The translations under genes and the position numbers were made by a program. The notes under the pieces are model-generated. The model saw only the letters and a list, made by a program, of their open reading frames with translations. It was not told the DNA's origin and did no database searches. DNA of 64,000 bases, taken from assembly GCA_030830895.1 (NCBI GenBank), contig JAURMC010000002.1, forward strand, positions 1 to 64,000, in the 5' to 3' direction. Below are positions 47,166 to 55,188 of this stretch, in pieces. How positions within the stretch are numbered: the first letter of the stretch is position 1; the number at the start of each line of letters is the position of its first letter. The stretch comes from Crocinitomicaceae bacterium. GTDB taxonomy: Bacteria > Bacteroidota > Bacteroidia > Flavobacteriales_D > Crocinitomicaceae.

Positions 47166-48242
47166 TCATTTCTGAGCAGTTCTGTATAAGAAAAAAGCAA
47201 TTACTCCAAAGAGTATATTTGGTGTCCACACAGCGATGAGAGCCGGAAGGCCAACATTCAAAGCTGCAACTGCCATTACTTTCATCGCAAAAATGTAAAC
47301 AAAAACAAATCCGAGTCCAATGGCAATATTTAAGCCAAGCCCACCCCGTTTTTTACGTGAGGCGACCGAAACCCCAATTATTGTTAGTATGTATGTGGCA
47401 AAGGGATAAGATGTTCGCTGATGCATTTCTATTTCATAGTATGGTACTCGTGAGGATCCTTTTTGTTTTTCACGGCTTATCAAACGAGATAATTCGGAAT
47501 AAGTCATTGTTTCAGCAACATTCTCACGTTGAGCCATCTCATCCATTGAAAAATTGAATGCCGTATCCATCGTTGCTCGATACTGAATAATGCCAAATGG
47601 AAACCCAATCCTTTTGAAGTAAACATTTTTAAGGGTCCACTTTTTTGTTCCAACGTGATTTATTGCCTCGTTGGCTTTAAGAAAAAATATAGGTTTAGAA
47701 GAGTCGCCCCATTGTTGTACTACGAAGTTGGTAACTTTTCCAGCCTCATTTGTGTAGTTTGAAAAATATACTGAGATCTTCTCAGGGTAATCGGCATGAT
47801 AGTTTTCCACCATCATAACGTCACGGTAATATTTTTCTTCGAAACCTAGACGAAGTTTATTCGCATTGGGCACAATAAAGTGATTAAGTAACAATGAGAA
47901 TAACATCAGGAGTGTGGCGACAATCATATATGGTCTTATGAAACGTGAAATCGGTTTCCCTGAAAACCACATCGGAATCAATTCGGTGTCTTGAGCGAGT
48001 TTTGCAGTAAACCATATGACAGAAATAAAAATGATCATTGAGGAAAACATATTACCATGAAATAGAATAAAACTCAAATAATATTCAAATACGATGGCAT
48101 ATATCGGTGCATGGTTAGAAATAAATTCACTTAGTTTTTCAGAAACATCAAACACCATTGCAAAGAGCATAATAATCCCGAGCATAAAGAAAAACGTACT
48201 TAAGAATTTACGTATGATATATTTATCTAGAATGCTTAGCAT
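47166..48242 (-). CDS. lptG: LptF/LptG family lipopolysaccharide export permease
   Basis: This 358-residue inner-membrane permease has six membrane segments: about three before and three after a large periplasmic beta-jellyroll (about 130-260). LDKYIIRKFLSTFFFMLG at the start and TAKLAQDTELIPMWFSGKP are family signatures. With LptB it extracts LPS from the inner membrane. Whether it is LptF or LptG cannot be resolved by eye; the Bacteroidetes gene next to tgt is usually called LptG. I chose ATG 48242, whose first base is shared with the tgt stop (TAATG), over the longer in-frame start. Confidence 0.9.
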   Translation of the reverse strand: MLSILDKYIIRKFLSTFFFMLGIIMLFAMVFDVSEKLSEFISNHAPIYAIVFEYYLSFILFHGNMFSSMIIFISVIWFTAKLAQDTELIPMWFSGKPISRFIRPYMIVATLLMLFSLLLNHFIVPNANKLRLGFEEKYYRDVMMVENYHADYPEKISVYFSNYTNEAGKVTNFVVQQWGDSSKPIFFLKANEAINHVGTKKWTLKNVYFKRIGFPFGIIQYRATMDTAFNFSMDEMAQRENVAETMTYSELSRLISREKQKGSSRVPYYEIEMHQRTSYPFATYILTIIGVSVASRKKRGGLGLNIAIGLGFVFVYIFAMKVMAVAALNVGLPALIAVWTPNILFGVIAFFLYRTAQK

Positions 48243-49372
48243 TATAGGCGGCGATTTAAAATTGGAATTAATGCAGTTTTCCATGCGAAGAACTCACCAG
48301 TGGCAATTTTATTTCTTGCTTCTTCCATTAGAGAAAGAAAAAAGGCAAGATTATGCAAGGTTGCGATTTGCATTCCTAAGTTTTCTTGTACTTTGAATAA
48401 ATGACGCAAATATGCTTTGCTATATACTTGATCCACCCACAGTTCGGTACTATTATCAAGGGGACTAAAATCCTTTTCCCATTTTTTATTTTTAATGTTT
48501 ATAGTGCCTTCTTTAGTGTAGAGTAATCCGTGGCGAGCATTTCTGCTGGGTAAAACGCAGTCGAACATGTCGATTCCAAGGCTAATACACTCCAGTAAAT
48601 TCCATGGTGTTCCAACCCCCATGAGGTAACGCGCTTTCTCGTGAGGCAATACATCGGTAACTAAATTTGTCATTTCATATAACTCATGTTCAGGCTCACC
48701 AACAGAAAGACCTCCGATGGCGATACCGACATCTCCGAAATCCGACATAAACTCAGCGGAATTAATCCTTAAATCTCGGTATACCGAACCCTGAACAATT
48801 GGGAAGAGTGTCTGTTGATGGCCATATTTCGGAGAGGTTCTATCGAACTGATTAACGCATCGTTTAAGCCAATCATGTGTTAAGGCCAAGGAGTGTTTAG
48901 CGTACCCATAATCGCAGGGGTATGGAGTGCATTCGTCAAAAGACATGATAATATCCGCCCCAATACTGCGTTGAATGTCAATGGCAATTTCTGGAGTAAA
49001 CACATGGTAACTTCCGTCCAAGTGACTTTGAAACTTCACACCTTCTTCCATAATTTTTCGGGAGCCGGACAAAGAATATACTTGATAACCGCCACTATCT
49101 GTCAGAATAGGACGCTCCCAATTCATAAACTGATGCAATCCCCCTGCAGCCTCGATTACTTCCATTCCTGGACGCATGTATAAGTGATATGTGTTTCCTA
49201 GAATAATTTGTGCCTTGATGTCTTCGCGAAGCTCTTGTTGGTGAATTCCTTTAACAGTAGCTGAGGTGCCCACCGGCATGAAAATCGGGGTTTCAATGGT
49301 CCCGTGATCCGTATGTAAGCGACCTAGTCTTGCTTTTGTTAGGGCATCTGTATGAAGTTTTACGAAGTGCAT
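48242..49372 (-). CDS. tgt: tRNA-guanine transglycosylase, zinc cysteines absent
   Basis: This 376-residue (beta/alpha)8 enzyme inserts preQ1 at G34 of tRNAs with GUN anticodons. The general base/nucleophile regions are intact: D92 in LTDSGGYQ and D271 in the MFDCVLPSRNARHG motif. The usual zinc site CxCxxC...H is changed. The family's SPLD..C.C..C..YS segment reads SPLDNSTELWVDQVYS (residues 303-318), with T309, L311 and D314 in place of the three Cys; H340 in ATLHNL is kept. The enzyme may lack zinc or bind it differently. A TATCTTTG box at 49397-49404 supports this start over the one at 49399. Confidence 0.94.
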   Translation of the reverse strand: MHFVKLHTDALTKARLGRLHTDHGTIETPIFMPVGTSATVKGIHQQELREDIKAQIILGNTYHLYMRPGMEVIEAAGGLHQFMNWERPILTDSGGYQVYSLSGSRKIMEEGVKFQSHLDGSYHVFTPEIAIDIQRSIGADIIMSFDECTPYPCDYGYAKHSLALTHDWLKRCVNQFDRTSPKYGHQQTLFPIVQGSVYRDLRINSAEFMSDFGDVGIAIGGLSVGEPEHELYEMTNLVTDVLPHEKARYLMGVGTPWNLLECISLGIDMFDCVLPSRNARHGLLYTKEGTINIKNKKWEKDFSPLDNSTELWVDQVYSKAYLRHLFKVQENLGMQIATLHNLAFFLSLMEEARNKIATGEFFAWKTALIPILNRRL

Positions 49373-49396
49373 AAGGGTGTTGATAAAAACACGATT

Positions 49397-49404
49397 CAAA
49401 GATA
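49397..49404 (-). promoter_or_regulatory. Candidate -7 box of tgt-lptG
   Basis: TATCTTTG on the minus strand, 24 bases before the ATG at 49372. It lies over the longer in-frame start, so it helps to decide the start. No -33 TTTG is seen. Confidence 0.5.
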
Positions 49405-49452
49405 CATCTATTTACGTTCTCACCCCATCTTTGCATACTTGAATTAATTAGA

Positions 49453-50589
49453 ATGAACGTGAATCAAAATGTTATGCCTTTTCTTAACCAATGGGTTTTT
49501 ATCGCATACATCGCTTCATGGATCATTCAATTTGTCTATCTACTATTCATCCACATTAGGTTTTTACGGTTTAAACCAAAGGAAATTTCTCAAGCTGCTG
49601 CATTACCACCACTTAGTGTAATTGTTGCTGCGCGAAATGAATCCGAGAACCTCTATGAATTGATTCCACTTATTCTAGAGCAAGAATATCCATCATTTGA
49701 GATTATTGTGGTTAATAATCAGTCTTTGGATGATAGTAAGTGGTTGTTGAAGGCTTACCAACAGCAATTTCCAAATCTTCATGTAGTAGAATTAGAAAAG
49801 AATCATCACCTCCGCCCAGGAAAGAAGCTACCCTTAACCCTTGCCGTTCGCGCTGCGCGTTTTGATCATTTTGTGTTTACGGACGCAGACTGTAGGCCAA
49901 CTTCTAAAAAATGGTTACTTTCAATGGCAAACGGGTTTTCACCATCTCACGATATTGTATTGGGTTACGGGCCCTACGTTAAGAAAAAAGGATTCTTGAA
50001 TCGCTTAATTCGATTTGATACCGCTTGGATTGCGTTAAACTATTTTTCATTTGCCTTAAGTCGCTTACCATACATGGGCGTTGGAAGAAACTTGGCATAT
50101 TCCAGGAAGGCTTTTGAATCTGTTGGAGGATTTAAATCACATTATTATATCGTTTCTGGTGATGATGACCTTTTTATTCAACAAGCAGCTAAAAATCGAA
50201 ATTATACCATAGCCATTGAACAAGATTCCTTTTGTCCGTCAGCTCCTGAATCAACTTGGAAACGTTGGGTTTTTCAAAAACGTCGTCATTATAGCACAGC
50301 TTCCCATTACGATGTTATTAAGAAATCGTTGTTAGGAATATATCCAGTAAGCCTGTTCACACTATTAATATCCTTTATTTCTTTGCTCTTGACAAATACC
50401 ATGGTATGGGGGTCGTTAGGGTCGTTTTTTGGGTTAATACTCGTAAAATGGATAGTGCAAGGTAAGGGATTGTTCAAATTGAAAGAAAAACGCTTGGCGT
50501 GGTTCTTTCCTTTTTGGGACTTCTTTTATGCGATTTTTATTCCCTTGGTGTTTTTGTTTTTGAATCGAAAACCTAGAAATAAATGGTAG
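49453..50589 (+). CDS. Family 2 glycosyltransferase, membrane-anchored
   Basis: This 378-residue protein has an N-terminal membrane segment (about 13-33), a GT-A fold catalytic domain (about 50-275) and two to three C-terminal membrane segments (about 290-365). LSVIVAARNESENLYELIP, VFTDADCRPTSKKW (DxD-like), GGFKSHYYIVSGDDDLFI and QKRRHYS (processive-type (Q/R)xxRW-like position) are GT2 features. The product is unknown; polysaccharide or glycolipid synthesis is plausible. A CATCTTTG stretch (49426-49433), one mismatch from a -7 box, precedes it. It overlaps the sigma factor gene by seven bases. Confidence 0.85.
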   Translation: MNVNQNVMPFLNQWVFIAYIASWIIQFVYLLFIHIRFLRFKPKEISQAAALPPLSVIVAARNESENLYELIPLILEQEYPSFEIIVVNNQSLDDSKWLLKAYQQQFPNLHVVELEKNHHLRPGKKLPLTLAVRAARFDHFVFTDADCRPTSKKWLLSMANGFSPSHDIVLGYGPYVKKKGFLNRLIRFDTAWIALNYFSFALSRLPYMGVGRNLAYSRKAFESVGGFKSHYYIVSGDDDLFIQQAAKNRNYTIAIEQDSFCPSAPESTWKRWVFQKRRHYSTASHYDVIKKSLLGIYPVSLFTLLISFISLLLTNTMVWGSLGSFFGLILVKWIVQGKGLFKLKEKRLAWFFPFWDFFYAIFIPLVFLFLNRKPRNKW

Positions 50590-51188
50590 AAATTGAACAC
50601 CTGTCCGATAAAGCAAAACAGGATTTAACGCTAGTTGAGCTTGCGAAAAAAGGAAATCAAGCGGCATTTGCAACACTAATGGATCGCTACAGAGATTCAA
50701 TTTATTTCATGATGCTTAAAATGGTTAAGAATTCCGATGATGCCGAAGACCTTACCATTGAGGCATTTGGCAAAGCCTTTAATCGTATTGACCAGTATTC
50801 TCCAAGTTTTGCATTCAGTACGTGGTTATTTAAAATTGCTTCAAACAATTGCATCGATTTCATTCGAAAAAAACGAATTCAGGTACTTTCTATGGATCAA
50901 GGAATTACCACTTCAGATGGCGGGTCAATGCAAATAGATGCAAAGGCGCAAGTAAACAATCCAGAGGAATCAATGATGCACGATCAAAAAGTCATTCACA
51001 TGCGCTTGCTTGTAAGCAAATTGAAACCGAGATATCGTCAATTAGTGGAAAAGCGCTATTTCGAAGAGCTTTCATATGAAGAAATTGCCGAAGAATTAGA
51101 TTTACCACTGGGAACCGTTAAAGCACAATTGTTTCGCGCACGAGACTTTTTGGCAGCTATGATGAAAAAAACTAAGGATTCCATTTAA
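50583..51188 (+). CDS. ECF (sigma-70 family, RpoE-like) RNA polymerase sigma factor
   Basis: This 201-residue group 4 sigma factor has region 2 at about 32-100 (DAEDLTIEAFGKAF, FSTWLFKIASNNCIDFIRKKR) and region 4 at about 140-190 (YFEELSYEEIAEELDLPLGTVKAQLFRAR). No anti-sigma gene lies beside it, so it may be controlled transcriptionally or by an unlinked partner. It is translated with the GT2 gene and followed four bases later by rsmG, which is a conserved neighbourhood in the phylum. Confidence 0.93.
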   Translation: MVEIEHLSDKAKQDLTLVELAKKGNQAAFATLMDRYRDSIYFMMLKMVKNSDDAEDLTIEAFGKAFNRIDQYSPSFAFSTWLFKIASNNCIDFIRKKRIQVLSMDQGITTSDGGSMQIDAKAQVNNPEESMMHDQKVIHMRLLVSKLKPRYRQLVEKRYFEELSYEEIAEELDLPLGTVKAQLFRARDFLAAMMKKTKDSI

Positions 51189-51192
51189 GGAT

Positions 51193-51816
51193 GTGGACGC
51201 AATTATTCAGTATTTTCCTGAGCTAACCCCCAAACAGCAAAATCAATTTAACAAGTTACGTTCGTTGTACGAACTCTGGAATAACCAGATTAATGTAATT
51301 TCACGTAAAGATTTAGAAAATTTTTACGAAAGGCATGTGCTTCATTCCTTGGGTATTGCCAAAGTTTATTCTTTTAAACCAGGAACCAGCGTTTTAGATG
51401 TTGGCACAGGAGGTGGATTTCCTGGTATCCCTTTGGCAATTCTTTTTCCTGAAACAACTTTTGTTTTAATTGATTCCATTGGTAAAAAGATAAAGGTGGT
51501 GAACGAGGTGGTTTCCTCCTTAGGATTAATGAACGTGCATGCGTACCATTTACGAGCTGAGGATGTTAAGGGAACCTATGATTTTGTGATTTCACGCGCT
51601 GTAACTGCCATGCCGGTGTTTATAAATTGGGTAAAAAACAAGATTAATAATGGAAAAACTGTAGATGGCTTTTCACACGGGATTCTTTATCTTAAAGGTG
51701 GAGATTTAACCGAAGAATTTAAAAATGTAACAGGCAATTACAAAGAATACCCATTAACCAAGTATTTCACTGAAGAGTTTTTTGAAACAAAAAAGGTCGT
51801 TCATTGGGTGAGTTGA
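51193..51816 (+). CDS. rsmG: 16S rRNA (guanine527-N7)-methyltransferase
   Basis: This 207-residue SAM-dependent methyltransferase modifies G527 of 16S rRNA. The SAM site is VLDVGTGGGFPGIPL (67-81); NVISRKDLENFYERHVLHSL and the FVISRAVTAMPVF segment are RsmG hallmarks. The start is GTG 51193, since an ATG two bases upstream is in another frame and the family begins at this position. Its last 16 bases overlap the converging folC gene tail to tail. Confidence 0.95.
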   Translation: MDAIIQYFPELTPKQQNQFNKLRSLYELWNNQINVISRKDLENFYERHVLHSLGIAKVYSFKPGTSVLDVGTGGGFPGIPLAILFPETTFVLIDSIGKKIKVVNEVVSSLGLMNVHAYHLRAEDVKGTYDFVISRAVTAMPVFINWVKNKINNGKTVDGFSHGILYLKGGDLTEEFKNVTGNYKEYPLTKYFTEEFFETKKVVHWVS

Positions 51817-53042
51817 TCCGTGATAATCGCTTGTATTTCTTCGCAATCACTTAATAAGAAGAAGCTTCCACTAATTAAAATACCTTGGGAATCTTTGCGT
51901 ATTTCAAGAGCAGTTTGAATGGCCTGATTTACATTTGTTTCGAATTGAATCTTTGTCAGTCCTATTGAATCTGCGAGATTTTTCAATTGCTCCCTACGAT
52001 AACTTCTCGAATTTGTGAACTCGCAAAAAATCCATTGGTCTATGTCGTGAATGAATGCTGATAAATGATGGAGTGTCTTGTCATTAGAAGCCCCGAAAAT
52101 TACAATCGGCAAAGGTTGTCCCAAGCCTTTCAGTGCCTGCATGGTGGTATGAAACCCATCCGCGTTATGCGAGGCATCATACCACAACTTTTCATAACGG
52201 GTAGAAGGGAACAAGCGCCCAAGAAAGCCTGTTTGTTCAAATAAAGTGTTCCACGTTGCAATTGGATCGATTTTTTCGGTGTTAATTCCGAGGATTCGCA
52301 ATGCTTCCATACCAATGGAGGCATTCTTGCGCTGATAGAATGGCAAAGTCTTGGCAGGGTCATCTAGGTATGATGTAATGAAGGTGAAGGGGGAGCCTAA
52401 GAGCTTAGCTTTATTTCGAAATATATCCAAAATTTCATTGCGTTCTTCACCACACAACACCGGAACTTTCGGTTTAATGATCCCCGCTTTTTCCCCTGCA
52501 ATTTCTACCAGGCTATTTCCTAAAAAAGTTTGGTGGTCAAAGCCAATGTTTGTAATGACAGAGAGTAGAGGAGTAACTACATTGGTGGCATCTAATCTTC
52601 CGCCCATACCTGTTTCAAGCACCACATAATCGCAGGATTCTCGGCTGAAATGTACTAAGGCCATAGCCAGGGTGATTTCAAAAAACGAAAGATCAAGGGT
52701 TGTTTCTTTTACCTGATTACAAAAGCCTATCACTTCAACTTCACCAATTGGTTTGCCATTTACGCGAATTCGCTCCCTGAAATCCACAAGGTGCGGAGAG
52801 GTAAATAAGCCTACACGATACCCTGATTGTTGAAGATAACTAGCAATGAATGCACAAGTCGAACCCTTACCATTGGTGCCGGCAACGTGAATAAACTTCA
52901 AACCTTTTTCTGGATTCCCGACGTGCTTTAAAATTGCTATTGTATTTTCTAGCCCTGGCTTGTATGCCCTAGCACCTTGTTGTTGATATGATGGAAATTG
53001 ACTGAACAGCCAATCCGTAGATTCCGAATACTTATTGAGCAT
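51801..53042 (-). CDS. folC: Folylpolyglutamate / dihydrofolate synthase
   Basis: This 413-residue Mur-ligase-fold enzyme attaches glutamate to dihydropteroate or folates. VAGTNGKGST (54-62) is the P-loop, GLFTSPHLVDFRERI the substrate loop, and ETGMGGRLDATNV the omega-loop region with the metal-binding sequence. YDASHNADGF is the C-domain signature. It overlaps tonB upstream by 11 bases and rsmG at its 3' end by 16. Confidence 0.95.
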   Translation of the reverse strand: MLNKYSESTDWLFSQFPSYQQQGARAYKPGLENTIAILKHVGNPEKGLKFIHVAGTNGKGSTCAFIASYLQQSGYRVGLFTSPHLVDFRERIRVNGKPIGEVEVIGFCNQVKETTLDLSFFEITLAMALVHFSRESCDYVVLETGMGGRLDATNVVTPLLSVITNIGFDHQTFLGNSLVEIAGEKAGIIKPKVPVLCGEERNEILDIFRNKAKLLGSPFTFITSYLDDPAKTLPFYQRKNASIGMEALRILGINTEKIDPIATWNTLFEQTGFLGRLFPSTRYEKLWYDASHNADGFHTTMQALKGLGQPLPIVIFGASNDKTLHHLSAFIHDIDQWIFCEFTNSRSYRREQLKNLADSIGLTKIQFETNVNQAIQTALEIRKDSQGILISGSFFLLSDCEEIQAIITDQLTQ

Positions 53043-53805
53043 TCACTTTTACGGTGAGGTAACAATAAGCCGGACGCCCTTCCGGATCTCTCTTATATTT
53101 GACCTGCCGAATGACCTGTCTAATTACGTCGTTAATTATGGTTTGGTCAGTTGTTGTTGTTTTACTTTTAATACACACCGCCGTAGACACCGTTCCATCT
53201 CCTGTCACCGTTAATTTCAAATGAATTTTCAAGTCAACATCCGTGTTGTATTTAGGGAGTAAAGGATCATTGATACGTATTCTAGATTTCCCATCGCCGA
53301 ATCCATCGCCATCCCCATCTCCTTCGCCACCAGTTCCTTTTCCGTTTCCATCAAATGGTCCATTTCCACCACCGTGTCCACCTCCATTTCCACCGTCACC
53401 AAATGGATTATTTGCCCGATTAGGTGAACTTGAGGGATTCGTTGAGTTATTACCATTTGTGTGGTTTGAGTTTCCATTTTGAATAGCTTCATTCCCGCGG
53501 TCTGTAATGGTGCGCTCAGTTTGTTCCATAGGATCTGTGCGTTCGTCCATCGACGGTGTTCCACCGCCTTTTGCTGAGCCGCCATCTGAAACGAACATTT
53601 CCTCTAATGGAATTTCATCTAATATCTCATCTTGAACTAATAAATGATTGACCAAGGGAGGGTTAGAGGGTTTTAATTTTGAAAGAAACAGCACGGAGAA
53701 TAAACATAGCGCGAGAATACTGGCGCTGGAAAGCATTGCACTTAGCCGCTTTTCCTTTGGAAGGCTGTCAATGTTCCAATAATATGCGGTCGTATTTGAT
53801 GTCAT
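53032..53805 (-). CDS. TonB-family energy transducer with Gly-rich linker
   Basis: This 257-residue protein has one N-terminal membrane segment (about 24-44), a charged and Asn/Gly-rich periplasmic linker (about 60-180) with a striking stretch of GGGHGGGN- and GDGDGDG-type sequence (about 134-172), and a C-terminal TonB-like domain (about 185-257, VDLKIHLKLTVTGDG and ...VIRQVKYKRDPEGRP). It would carry proton-motive energy to outer-membrane receptors. Classical TonB linkers are Pro/Lys-rich; this one is not. exbB and exbD are missing from the neighbourhood. It overlaps folC by 11 bases. Confidence 0.85.
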   Translation of the reverse strand: MTSNTTAYYWNIDSLPKEKRLSAMLSSASILALCLFSVLFLSKLKPSNPPLVNHLLVQDEILDEIPLEEMFVSDGGSAKGGGTPSMDERTDPMEQTERTITDRGNEAIQNGNSNHTNGNNSTNPSSSPNRANNPFGDGGNGGGHGGGNGPFDGNGKGTGGEGDGDGDGFGDGKSRIRINDPLLPKYNTDVDLKIHLKLTVTGDGTVSTAVCIKSKTTTTDQTIINDVIRQVIRQVKYKRDPEGRPAYCYLTVKVNAQ

Positions 53806-53836
53806 AGTAACGTATATCGATATTTACTCAAAAATG

Positions 53837-55186
53837 TTACATAAATGCTAACATAAAAATATACCCAACTAGATAACCTAAAAGGGCGAGTGGAGCAATG
53901 TGTTTCAGATACCACCCAAAACTAATTTTTTCTAATCCCATCGCCACAACTCCTGCGGCAGACCCGATAATTAAAATGGAGCCTCCTGTTCCCGCTGTAT
54001 ATGCCAATAAATGCCAAATTTGATGGTCCATTGGGTAAGAAAACATACCCATCGCACCGGCAACTAAAGGCACGTTATCTATTACGGCGGAGGCAATTCC
54101 AAGTATTCCAATAAATATGTCTGTAGCGATCCCCGCATCTTGAACGCTTTGACCTAAATTGAAAATAAAGCCAATTGATTCCAAAGCAGCAACCGTGAGT
54201 AATATTCCAAGAAAAAACAATATCGTAGGTAATTCTACCTTTTGAAGTGATTTCATCGTTGGGCTCTGAGGAGAAAGATCAACGTCTACTTCAGTTAATT
54301 TAAAATTCCGCTTAGTTTTTATTTCTGCATATAATGCGAATAGACATAGCGCAAGCAACATTCCCATGTAAGGAGGTAAATGGAATATGGATTTGAGTAA
54401 TGGGACCATTAAGAATAACCCAAGACCAATTAATAATTCAGTTCTTCCTTGATTTGACCCAATAGTAAGGCCCCTATTTAAATTGCCTTTAAATGCTGGA
54501 ATAAATCGCCCAATTAAAAGAGGCGTAATGATACACAGTAAAGAGGGGATAAAAGTGCTTAAGATTAGCGGGGTGGTGCTAACCTTGTGACCTATCCAAA
54601 GCATGGTAGTGGTGACATCACCAATCGGGGACCAAGCACCCCCGGCATTTGCGGCTAATACAATAAATCCAGCATACCAAAGTCGGTCTTCGGGGGCATC
54701 TATGATTTTTCTGTAAATTGCAATCATAACGAGTGTTGCTGTAAGGTTGTCAATTACGGCAGAAAGAAAAAACGCGAAAGCGCAAATCAGCACTAATAAA
54801 TTCCATTTTTTCTTCGCTTTAAATAATACCTGTACTGCATCAAATCCATTAAAATGATCAATCAATTCAACAAGGGTCATTGCCCCAATTAGAAAAACCA
54901 CTATCTCAGCGGTTTTGCTTAAATGGTGTTGCAATGCCGAGTTTATAAGCTCGGTTTTTTCTTCAATATTACCCACGAAATCAGGGACATGACCAAGCTT
55001 AGATAATAATAACTCGGAAGAACTTGGGTCGAGCCATTGCATAATCAAGTTTGGAAACGTAAATATCATCACCCATGAAAGTACCATCATCAGGATGGCT
55101 GGAATCATTTTATCAATCCTATGCCAATGTTCTGTGGAAATAAAAATATATCCAATAATAAAAATAGATAGTATCGTAAGTGTCAT
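53837..55186 (-). CDS. nhaD: Sodium/proton antiporter NhaD
   Basis: This 449-residue inner-membrane transporter of the ArsB/NhaD superfamily has about 11-12 membrane segments. AVIDNLTATLVMIAI and the repeat-related SAVIDNVPLVAGAMG are paired inverted-repeat ion-site motifs, and NAGGAWSPIGDVTTTMLW is highly typical of NhaD. It exchanges Na+ or Li+ for H+, which fits a marine or brackish habitat (inference). It lies two bases behind the dehydrogenase gene, so it is co-transcribed. Confidence 0.93.
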   Translation of the reverse strand: MTLTILSIFIIGYIFISTEHWHRIDKMIPAILMMVLSWVMIFTFPNLIMQWLDPSSSELLLSKLGHVPDFVGNIEEKTELINSALQHHLSKTAEIVVFLIGAMTLVELIDHFNGFDAVQVLFKAKKKWNLLVLICAFAFFLSAVIDNLTATLVMIAIYRKIIDAPEDRLWYAGFIVLAANAGGAWSPIGDVTTTMLWIGHKVSTTPLILSTFIPSLLCIITPLLIGRFIPAFKGNLNRGLTIGSNQGRTELLIGLGLFLMVPLLKSIFHLPPYMGMLLALCLFALYAEIKTKRNFKLTEVDVDLSPQSPTMKSLQKVELPTILFFLGILLTVAALESIGFIFNLGQSVQDAGIATDIFIGILGIASAVIDNVPLVAGAMGMFSYPMDHQIWHLLAYTAGTGGSILIIGSAAGVVAMGLEKISFGWYLKHIAPLALLGYLVGYIFMLAFM

Positions 55187-55188
55187 TG

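Noticed and set aside
53243-53482. Pro/Ser-Pro repeat protein on the plus strand
   Set aside because: It is the complement of the Gly/Asp-rich linker of the TonB-like protein; no start signal.
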